Assembly: GCA_937941555.1 (NCBI GenBank)
Contig: CALDHJ010000015.1
Span: 1 to 5,933 of the forward strand
Direction: 5' to 3'
DNA: 5,933 bases
From: an uncultured Granulosicoccaceae bacterium
GTDB lineage: Bacteria; Pseudomonadota; Gammaproteobacteria; CALCKW01
Part shown: positions 1-4,839 of the stretch, one piece after another
Position numbering within the stretch: position 1 is the stretch's first letter
Layout: each line of letters opens with the position of its first letter
Made by a program: the position numbers and the translations under genes
Notes under the pieces: generated by a model
The model's input: only the letters and a program-made list of their open reading frames with translations
Databases searched by the model: none
What the model was told of the DNA's origin: nothing

Positions 1-2
1 GC

Positions 3-236
3 GACGCGGGCTTCGTCGTTTCCTGGCAATTGTCCAGACGGCTCGCCCACGCAGGCTACGACACCAACCCGCCGCTGACGGCCTTTGTGGCGGAGCTGTT
101 GTTTGCCGACCGCGCCGCCATGTACGCTGCCTGGGACCATGTTGAGGCCGATGGGCCGGAGGTCGCAGTCGTTCACCGGGCGGTGAATCAGCAGGTCTGC
201 AACGCGGTCTTTTTTCTCAGCGAGGCGGTCGGTTGA
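3..236 (+). CDS. 3' end of an unidentified small protein (partial)
   Basis: This open frame runs in from the left edge and stops with TGA at 234-236, so about 77 C-terminal residues are visible and the true start lies outside the window. An in-frame TTG at 30 is not needed as a start, because the frame is open to the edge. The visible part has no signal peptide or membrane segment. Its layout is a short strand-like stretch (VVSWQLSRR), then a hydrophobic segment (LTAFVAELLFADRAAM), an acidic patch, and the tail HRAVNQQVCNAVFFLSEAVG. From memory, the W-x-L-[ST]-R-R start and the H-x-A-V-N-x-x-V-x-N-x-x-F end resemble the C-terminal half of small ferredoxin-fold-like proteins such as DUF6614. 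That resemblance is weak and no function is assigned. A 68-bp gap separates it from the oxygenase downstream on the same strand, so co-transcription is possible. Confidence 0.6.
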   Translation, partial: DAGFVVSWQLSRRLAHAGYDTNPPLTAFVAELLFADRAAMYAAWDHVEADGPEVAVVHRAVNQQVCNAVFFLSEAVG

Positions 237-304
237 CGGCGCTTGCCGTGCGCTCGGCTCACAAGTTGGCTAGGCTTGCGTCAAACGCTTTGTGAGAGAC
301 TCCC

Positions 305-1147
305 ATGACTGCTCTGGTTGCTGTTGATTTCACGGCCCCCGATGCACCGGCACGTTTCACCGAATCGCTGCGCGAGACGGGATTCGGGGTGCTGAAGAAC
401 CACCCGCTGGAACAGACTCAAGTCAGCTCGATCTACGCCAATTGGCAGTGCTTTTTCGACGGCGACGACAAGCACGATTTCGTCTACACCGTCGGGCCAC
501 AGGACGGGTTCTTTCCGGCTGAGATGGCCGAGAGCGCGAAGGGCCAGAGCGTCAAGGACATCAAGGAGTATTTCCACTTCTACCCCTGGGGCAAGTGCCC
601 GGCTCACCTGCGCGACGAGCTGATGGACTACTACGCCAAGGCCGGGTCACTCGCGCAGACGTTGTTGGGTTGGGTTGAAGCCAACACACCCGCTGCCGTG
701 TCCGATACCTTCTCCGAGCCCTTGTCGGACATGATGACCGGCAGCGAGCAGTCACTGCTGCGCATCCTGCACTACCCGCCCTTGTCGGGTGACGAGGAAC
801 CCAACGCGATTCGGGCGGCGGCGCACGAGGACATCAACTTGCTTACCATCCTGCCGGCGTCCAATGAACCGGGCTTGCAAGTTCTCGGCAAAGACGGCGA
901 GTGGGTGGATGTGCCGTGTGAGTTCGGCAACCTGATCGTCAACATCGGGGACATGCTGCAGGAGGCGACCGGCCGCCATTACCCGTCGACCACGCACCGT
1001 GTCGTCAACCCCGAGGGCGCGCGCAAGGACAAATCCCGTATCTCGCTACCGCTCTTTCTGCACCCACGGCCCGACGTGCGCCTGTCCGAGCGCTACACGG
1101 CAGACGAATACCTCAAGCAGCGCCTGCGTGAATTGGGTGTGATCTGA
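305..1147 (+). CDS. Fe(II)/2-oxoglutarate-dependent oxygenase, isopenicillin-N-synthase-like family
   Basis: A complete 280-residue protein, probably a soluble cytoplasmic non-haem iron oxygenase that uses O2 and 2-oxoglutarate to hydroxylate, desaturate or cyclise a small molecule. The N-terminal DIOX_N-type region (residues 5-100) contains the typical F-x-x-S-L-x-x-T-G-F-x-V-L-x-N-H-P pattern. The C-terminal jelly-roll domain (about 150-260) starts with LLRILHYPP, a hallmark of this family. It carries the iron-binding triad H174-x-D176 and H231 (in STTHRV), and R245-x-S247, which binds the 2-oxoglutarate carboxylate. Length is near the lower end for the family, which is usually 280-350. The ATG at 305 is preceded by a purine-rich GAGAG at 294-298, a plausible ribosome site. 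The substrate cannot be read from the sequence. It is not the ectoine hydroxylase EctD, which belongs to the PhyH family. The gene converges on ectC, with the repeat region between them. Confidence 0.9.
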   Translation: MTALVAVDFTAPDAPARFTESLRETGFGVLKNHPLEQTQVSSIYANWQCFFDGDDKHDFVYTVGPQDGFFPAEMAESAKGQSVKDIKEYFHFYPWGKCPAHLRDELMDYYAKAGSLAQTLLGWVEANTPAAVSDTFSEPLSDMMTGSEQSLLRILHYPPLSGDEEPNAIRAAAHEDINLLTILPASNEPGLQVLGKDGEWVDVPCEFGNLIVNIGDMLQEATGRHYPSTTHRVVNPEGARKDKSRISLPLFLHPRPDVRLSERYTADEYLKQRLRELGVI

Positions 1148-1199
1148 AGCGGATTCCACTACCTAGGCCACTCTCGCGTAGCGTCCGGGGTTGCCAGTG

Positions 1200-1241
1200 C
1201 TGTGGGAGCTGCTGCTCGGCGCAGCCGACAGCGGCGATGCG
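1200..1241 (+). repeat. REP-like unit, copy 1 (plus orientation)
   Basis: A 42-bp unit beginning CTGTGGGAGC and ending GGCGATGCG. It is identical to 1339-1380 except at one base (C at 1222, T at 1361). The core folds as a hairpin: GCTG-(bulged C)-TCGGC pairs with GCCGA-CAGC around a three-base loop. Head TGTGGGAGC plus hairpin plus GCGATG tail is the arrangement of REP-type extragenic repeats. After the GCGATGCG tail the similarity to the other copies stops. Confidence 0.85.
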
Positions 1242-1265
1242 GTGTGTCATTGGCACCGGGGTTCA

Positions 1266-1315
1266 GTTTGACGCTGGCCATCGCGCCGTGTGCTTCGCAC
1301 GACGTCGCTCCCACA
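1266..1315 (-). repeat. REP-like unit, inverted copy with a different hairpin
   Basis: Read on the minus strand this unit starts with the same TGTGGGAGC head (1315-1307), continues through a different hairpin (CGTGC, loop GAA, GCACACG) and ends in GCGATGG followed by CGTCAAAC (1273-1266). Head and tail match the plus-strand copies while the stem differs in sequence but not in design. Together with copy 1 it makes a 115-bp element with outward-facing heads (TGTGGGAGC at 1201-1209, GCTCCCACA at 1307-1315), as in REPIN pairs. Confidence 0.8.
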
Positions 1316-1338
1316 GGGGTGTGGGGCTGACACGGACT

Positions 1339-1390
1339 CTGTGGGAGCTGCTGCTCGGCGTAGCCGACAGCGGCGATGCGATCGTCAAAC
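1339..1390 (+). repeat. REP-like unit, copy 2 (plus orientation)
   Basis: The second plus-orientation unit matches copy 1 at 41 of 42 positions (1339-1380), with the same bulged hairpin and a GTA loop in place of GCA. Its tail continues to CGTCAAAC (1383-1390), an 8-bp exact inverted match to GTTTGACG at 1266-1273. The full unit therefore probably runs from the GTGGGAG head to this tail. It is head-to-head with the inverted copy across a 23-bp G-rich gap. Confidence 0.85.
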
Positions 1391-1464
1391 GCGGCGCACG
1401 TCGTCACGCGCTGTTGCGATGTTTCGCGCTGCCCGGGTTTTCGACCGGTTCACGGTGCCACCCA

Positions 1465-1557
1465 TCACGAGTCGACAATCGTCTCAAAGCCGCCGTAGAT
1501 CAGGCGTGTGCCGTCGAACGGCATGGGGTTGTTCCCATCGCTCTGGCGCGGATCGGA
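1465..1557 (-). pseudogene. C-terminal remnant of a DUF1428 (YbaA-like) gene
   Basis: Translating the minus strand from 1557 gives SDPRQSDGNNP, then MPFDGTRLIYGGFETIV and DS, ending at a TGA (1467-1465). This matches well the conserved C-terminus of the DUF1428 family, whose Escherichia coli member YbaA ends in a very similar MPFDGKRMIYGGFE motif (recalled, not searched). Full-length members have about 115-120 residues. Only the last 30 are present and there is no start codon of its own or ribosome site. The fragment begins immediately after the ectC stop (1560-1558) and is in the same reading frame. The simplest reading is a deletion or rearrangement that fused the tail of a former downstream gene to the end of ectC. 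A less likely alternative is a C-terminal extension of EctC made by stop-codon read-through. Confidence 0.75.
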
Positions 1558-1944
1558 TCACGCTGCGGGCGCGTAGCTGCCGTCTTCGCGGTGCACTTCG
1601 CCACCGGTCAAGGGCGGGTTGAACACGCTGACGAGCCGCATCTCACCTCCGATGGCGCGCACGGTGTGGCGATCGTGGCGGTCGAGTGCGTAGAGTGTGC
1701 CGGCTTCGATCGGGTGGGTCTCGCCGGTGGCGAGGTCGGTGACTTCACCGCGGCCGGCAATGCAGTAGCACGCCTCGAGGTGGTGCTTGTATTCGAGCGT
1801 GAGCTCCGCGCCCTCGGCAATGAGGGTGTCGTTGAGCGTGAAACCCATGCCGTCGGGTGAGAGCAGGAGGCGGCGGGATTGCCAGCCTGGTCCCTTTACG
1901 TCGCGCTCGCCGCCGAGCAGGCTTTTCAAGGTGCGGATGATCAT
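1558..1944 (-). CDS. ectC: L-ectoine synthase (solitary ectC)
   Basis: A complete 128-residue cupin-fold enzyme, the usual length for EctC. It closes the ring of N-gamma-acetyl-L-2,4-diaminobutyrate by water elimination to give ectoine, a cytoplasmic osmoprotectant. Diagnostic segments are YKHHLEACYC (52-61), GTLYALDRHDRHTVRA (82-97) and FNPPLTGGEVHREDGSYAPA (108-127). The residues reported to bind iron in characterised EctC (Glu57, Tyr85, His93) are present at those positions. The ATG at 1944 is preceded by GGAGA (1957-1953), a good ribosome site. The gene follows the methyltransferase by 20 bp and is probably its second cistron. The usual partners ectA, ectB and ectD are absent from the neighbourhood shown. 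Solitary EctC proteins are known from other bacteria, where they may act on imported or alternative substrates. Here the real substrate is uncertain, although the active site looks intact. The stop is followed in frame by a DUF1428 remnant. Confidence 0.95.
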   Translation of the reverse strand: MIIRTLKSLLGGERDVKGPGWQSRRLLLSPDGMGFTLNDTLIAEGAELTLEYKHHLEACYCIAGRGEVTDLATGETHPIEAGTLYALDRHDRHTVRAIGGEMRLVSVFNPPLTGGEVHREDGSYAPAA

Positions 1945-1964
1945 GCGGGTTGTCTCCGTCGACG

Positions 1965-2588
1965 TCAGCGTTTGCGCAGGCTGATGACCCAGCCGGGCAA
2001 GTCGATGCCGGGCAGGTGCTCGCCTGCCTCATCGCCGATGTGGTCGATCACGCCGGCGTCGTCGAGCTGCGCGATGTGGTGGGTGAGTGACCCCTCCTGG
2101 TAGAAGTGGTCATTGAGGCCGATGATGACCGGGGCACCGGGCTTGCACACACGCAGAATCTCATCAACTGCCGCCGCCTGGACGTGGCCGAAGGAGAAGA
2201 CCCCGACCACCGTGGCGGCGTCGTAGTGTGCGTCAGGCACGTCCATCGGGGGTTGGTTGAGGTCGGCGTTGAACAGCCGTTGGTAGAGCTGCAAGGCCCG
2301 AGCGCGCTCAAGCATGCCGTCTGAGAAATCGCAGCCGTCGATTCGGCGGTAGCCCGCTTCGAACAGCGCAACGCCGGCGAGCCCGGTGCCACAGCCAACG
2401 TCGAGGATGGCGATATCGCGATCAGGTTGCAGCGAGAGCAGGGTATCGCGGCAGCGGGCGGGCTGTTGGTACTGGTTCTGATCAAAGACCTCGGCGTCAT
2501 AGGTCGCGGCCCAGTGATCGTACATCTGACGGGTCTCGTCATCCGAGCGCGTCTCGTATGCCTTGTTCAGGAACCCATCGCTTGCCAT
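1965..2588 (-). CDS. class I SAM-dependent methyltransferase
   Basis: A 207-residue soluble protein with a Rossmann-fold methyltransferase domain. The SAM-binding motif I is ILDVGCGTG (61-69), the acidic end of strand 2 lies in DGCDFSDGML (84-93), and LRVCKPGAPVIIG (145-157) is the post-motif III segment. An N-terminal helix containing YDHWAATYD (23-31) resembles Methyltransf_11/25 enzymes of the METTL27/WBSCR27 type. The ATG at 2588 was chosen because GGGAGAG (2601-2595) precedes it and the protein begins before the conserved helix. The frame stays open upstream on this strand far into the antisense of the dehydrogenase, but that part is not protein-like. The substrate is unknown. The gene is divergent from the transhydrogenase, lies just upstream of ectC, and probably shares its promoter, so a link to ectoine-type metabolism is possible but unproven. 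Confidence 0.9.
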   Translation of the reverse strand: MASDGFLNKAYETRSDDETRQMYDHWAATYDAEVFDQNQYQQPARCRDTLLSLQPDRDIAILDVGCGTGLAGVALFEAGYRRIDGCDFSDGMLERARALQLYQRLFNADLNQPPMDVPDAHYDAATVVGVFSFGHVQAAAVDEILRVCKPGAPVIIGLNDHFYQEGSLTHHIAQLDDAGVIDHIGDEAGEHLPGIDLPGWVISLRKR

Positions 2589-2663
2589 GCCGTGCTCTCC
2601 CGTGCGCGATCCCCTGCAGGCTCGCACACCACGGCCGTGCTCTGCAATGCACAGCGCTGCCGT

Positions 2664-2672
2664 TGGTATACT
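2664..2672 (+). promoter_or_regulatory. extended -10 promoter element for the transhydrogenase gene
   Basis: TGGTATACT contains the extended -10 TG and a -10 hexamer (TATACT) one base from consensus. It would start transcription near 2679, about 20 nt before the ATG at 2700. No good -35 hexamer lies 16-18 bp upstream, which fits an extended -10 promoter. The embedded GTATAC (2666-2671) is a palindrome, so a weaker -10 (TATACC) also reads toward the methyltransferase. Confidence 0.55.
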
Positions 2673-2687
2673 CAAGGACAGTGGATT

Positions 2688-2694
2688 AGAGGGG
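2688..2694 (+). promoter_or_regulatory. ribosome binding site deciding the transhydrogenase start
   Basis: AGAGGGG sits 5 nt before the ATG at 2700 and fixes this start. The frame is open further upstream to 2427, but those codons lie antisense to the methyltransferase and upstream of the likely promoter. Confidence 0.7.
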
Positions 2695-2699
2695 TTGTC

Positions 2700-4013
2700 A
2701 TGGGTTGCCAGTATTTTGATCCCTGCGAGAGCGGGGCAGACAGTTTCAGCGTGGTGGTGCCGCGGGTGACCTTTGGCCGCGGCTGTCTTGCCGAAGTTGG
2801 CCAGCGTGCGGCCTGGCGCGGTTACAAGCGGGTGGCGCTTTTCACCGATCCCGGGCTGCGTGATGGGCCCTATGTCGCTACCGTGCGCGCGGCGCTTGCC
2901 GCCGAGGGTATTGATGTCGCGGTGTTTGACGCGTTGCGGATCGAACCCGACGACACCACCACCGAAGACGCCGGGCGCTTTCTCGCCGACGGGAAATTCG
3001 ACGCCATCGTGTCGGTTGGCGGAGGGTCGGTCATCGACACCGCCAAGGGGGCTGCGATCCTGGCGCAGCACGGCGGCACGCTCGAGGACTACTTCGCACC
3101 GCCCATCGGACGCGGCAAGCCGGTGCCGGGCGAAGTCCTGCCACACATCGCGTGTCCGACGACTGCCGGAACCGGCTCCGAATGCACGTCTATCACGGTG
3201 ATCCGGTTCAACAAGCTCGACTGCAAGTTCGTGCTCTCGAGCCCGTACATCCTGCCGATCGAAGCGCTGGTTGATCCCGCGTGCGTCGACAGCCTGCCGT
3301 CGAACGTGGTGGCGAGCACCGGATTCGATCTCCTGAGCCACGCGCTCGAGTGTTACACCGCGCGCGCCTACACGCGCTGGGACAAGGTCGAGAACTCGGT
3401 TGCGCGGCCGCTGCTGCAGGGTGCCAACCCGTGGTCGGATCTCGCGGCGCGCGAGGCCCTCGACATCGCCGGACAGTATCTTGCGCGCGGCGTTGCCGAC
3501 GCGGGCGACACCGAGGCGCGTGACAAACTTGCCTGGGGTGCGACTCTCGCCGGTATGGCGTTTGGCAACTCCGGCACACACCTGCCACATGCGATGTCGT
3601 ATGGCGTCACCGACTACATGCGAGACATCGCGTCGCTGCGAACCGACGGCTACAGCGTCGACGCGCCGTTCGTGCCGCACGGCATCAGCGTCATCGTCAA
3701 CGCGCCGGCGATCTTCCGCTACTGCGCGGCCGGCGCGCCGGAGCGACACCTCGAAGCCGCCAACCACCTGCTGGCTGATGCCAAAGGGGCGACACCGGAT
3801 GATGCGGGAGAGGTGTTGTCGGCGCGTCTGGTCGAGCTCATGCGCGCGACGGGCATGCCCAATGGTCTTTCGGCGCTCGGATTCCAGGCCGATCACTGCA
3901 AACCGATGGCCGAGTCGAGTGTGCGCCAGGTTCGGGCAATCGGCAACGCACCGCGCGAATCCAACGTCGTCGATATGGAAAACATGTACCGGGACGCGCT
4001 CAGCTACTGGTAG
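2700..4013 (+). CDS. iron-containing alcohol dehydrogenase, hydroxyacid-oxoacid transhydrogenase (ADHFE1/HOT) type
   Basis: A 437-residue cytoplasmic protein of the group III Fe-dependent alcohol dehydrogenase family. The N-terminal nucleotide-binding domain includes FDAIVSVGGGSVIDTAKG (100-117) and PTTAGTGSE (153-161). The C-terminal helical domain carries the probable metal ligands Asp210 and His214 (GFDLLSHALE), His294 (GTHLPHAMS) and His327 (FVPHGIS). Features that separate HOT from plain alcohol dehydrogenases are PIGRGKPVPG (135-144), GANPWSD (241-247) and the insertion of about 20 residues between the last two histidines containing YSVDAPFVPHG. By homology it would oxidise 4-hydroxybutyrate to succinic semialdehyde while reducing 2-oxoglutarate to D-2-hydroxyglutarate, without releasing free cofactor. 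The substrate assignment is inferred and other hydroxyacids or alcohols are possible. It has its own extended -10 promoter and ribosome site and is divergent from the methyltransferase. Confidence 0.9.
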   Translation: MGCQYFDPCESGADSFSVVVPRVTFGRGCLAEVGQRAAWRGYKRVALFTDPGLRDGPYVATVRAALAAEGIDVAVFDALRIEPDDTTTEDAGRFLADGKFDAIVSVGGGSVIDTAKGAAILAQHGGTLEDYFAPPIGRGKPVPGEVLPHIACPTTAGTGSECTSITVIRFNKLDCKFVLSSPYILPIEALVDPACVDSLPSNVVASTGFDLLSHALECYTARAYTRWDKVENSVARPLLQGANPWSDLAAREALDIAGQYLARGVADAGDTEARDKLAWGATLAGMAFGNSGTHLPHAMSYGVTDYMRDIASLRTDGYSVDAPFVPHGISVIVNAPAIFRYCAAGAPERHLEAANHLLADAKGATPDDAGEVLSARLVELMRATGMPNGLSALGFQADHCKPMAESSVRQVRAIGNAPRESNVVDMENMYRDALSYW

Positions 4014-4020
4014 GTCAGTT

Positions 4021-4034
4021 GTGCATTTGTGCAC
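4021..4034. repeat. small perfect inverted repeat
   Basis: GTGCA-tttg-TGCAC, a 5-bp stem with a 4-base loop, lies 7 bp after the transhydrogenase stop. No T-run follows, so it is not a typical terminator. It may be a weak hairpin or chance. Confidence 0.3.
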
Positions 4035-4088
4035 GGCTGATCCAAGGCCGTGCCGCAGGGCTGGCGTAAAACTCGCATTTACGCTTGC

Positions 4089-4733
4089 ATGTTCTGGTAC
4101 CTCGTCATTGCGCTGCTCGGTGCGTGGTTGTTTGCGCGGGAGCTCAAACGGCCCACGCCCTTCGGCGCTGCACGCGGTTCTTTCGAAATCGGCTACCTGG
4201 CCGTCACCGGGGCGATGGTGCTCGGCGGTATCGGCATGGCGCTCGCCCACCTCAATTTCGAACGCACGCTGAGCGTGCACGCGCGCGAGGTGTCCGGCAA
4301 CCCGGCGGCCGATGTGCACTGTCAATCAGTGCTCGAGACCATGGTTGATCAGTTGCCGATGGCTGTGGCCCATGCCAACCCGAGCACCGGCCAGATCGAA
4401 TTCAAGGCGACCTGGTGTGGCCACCTCGACGACTACCTCGACGACCCCAAAAATGCCAAGGGTGAAACCCTGTGGGCGCTTCACGTGTTCACGCACGAAG
4501 TGATGCACATCCGTGGCGAGCGAAACGAGCAGGTGACCGACTGCCAGGCGTACCAGCGCAACTACATGATGGCGGAGCGGCTCGGGGTGCCGGTGGACAT
4601 TGCCGAGCGCCACGCGGCCGAGATCTACGCCAACCGGTCACGCCACAAAAACTACTTCTCCGATCAGTGTGTGCGGGGCGGGCGCCTGGATGAGGGCTTG
4701 CCGTATCCGCCCTGGCCAGCGCGTGACGATTGA
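4089..4733 (+). CDS. membrane-anchored protein with HExxH metallopeptidase-like motif
   Basis: From the ATG at 4089 the protein has 214 residues. A GTG at 4050 would add 13 residues (MPQGWRKTRIYAC). Neither start has a clear ribosome site, and a stop at 4038 excludes anything earlier. The ATG is preferred because the chain then opens directly with a hydrophobic helix (FWYLVIALLGAWLF, 2-15), followed by a positive patch and a second helix (about 34-54, GYLAVTGAMVLGGIGMALA). The remainder is hydrophilic. It contains HEVMH (136-140), then GERNEQVTDCQAYQ (143-156), a layout like zincin-type proteins where HExxH supplies two ligands and a downstream acidic residue the third (E144, E147 or D151). 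Cysteines at 78, 110, 152 and 194 could form disulphides if the domain is extracytoplasmic. Function is unknown. The transhydrogenase ends 75 bp upstream, and co-transcription is possible. Confidence 0.75.
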   Translation: MFWYLVIALLGAWLFARELKRPTPFGAARGSFEIGYLAVTGAMVLGGIGMALAHLNFERTLSVHAREVSGNPAADVHCQSVLETMVDQLPMAVAHANPSTGQIEFKATWCGHLDDYLDDPKNAKGETLWALHVFTHEVMHIRGERNEQVTDCQAYQRNYMMAERLGVPVDIAERHAAEIYANRSRHKNYFSDQCVRGGRLDEGLPYPPWPARDD

Positions 4734-4839
4734 TCCAATCACGTACTCGCAACCGGGTGTTCTTGGTTTGGCGCTCCTTCGCAGTGTTCAAGACCATGCC
4801 ATGCTGTCAGTGGCTTCACGGCTGGGGCTGTGATTCGGC
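4734..4839. other. convergent intergenic gap
   Basis: This 106-bp gap separates the 3' ends of the HExxH gene and hutU. The only fold noticed is CACGGC-TGGG-GCTGTG (4817-4832), a 6-bp stem with one G-T pair and no following T-run, so no terminator can be called with confidence. Confidence 0.5.

Larger units (their letters stand above)
1148..1464. other. non-coding spacer with REP-like repeats
   Basis: This region lies between the plus-strand oxygenase and the minus-strand DUF1428 remnant. Open frames cross it on both strands, but their translations are low-complexity, rich in Arg, Ala and Cys, and resemble no family, so I treat it as non-coding. The middle (1200-1390) holds three REP-like units, listed separately. 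The flanks, 1148-1199 and 1391-1464, show no recognisable gene and no hairpin followed by a T-run. Transcripts from both sides would end here, so the repeat hairpins may serve as 3' ends or stabilisers, but this is inference. Confidence 0.7.

Noticed and set aside
266..294. TTGGCT as a -35 element for the oxygenase gene
   Set aside because: No acceptable -10 hexamer lies 16-18 bp downstream; the match is no better than chance.
305..1147. The oxygenase as an ectoine hydroxylase partner for ectC
   Set aside because: EctD is a PhyH-family protein with different signature segments. This protein has isopenicillin-N-synthase-like motifs and lies on the opposite strand, convergent with ectC.
1200..1390. 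Possible CRISPR array
   Set aside because: There are only three units, one is inverted, and the spacing is unequal. The units carry hairpins with a REP-like head, so they are not CRISPR repeats.
1237..1860. Plus-strand 207-codon open frame through the repeats and antisense to ectC
   Set aside because: It crosses the REP-like units and the antisense of a firmly identified ectC, and its product is rich in Arg, Val and Cys with no recognisable motif.
2589..4325. Very long minus-strand open frame continuous with the methyltransferase, across the whole transhydrogenase gene
   Set aside because: Its translation is Arg/Val/Gly-rich and unlike any family, it is antisense to a clear dehydrogenase, and the methyltransferase has its own start and ribosome site at 2588. 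It is a GC-rich shadow frame.
4817..4832. Hairpin CACGGC-TGGG-GCTGTG as a terminator
   Set aside because: The stem is short, includes a G-T pair, and no T-run follows on either strand.
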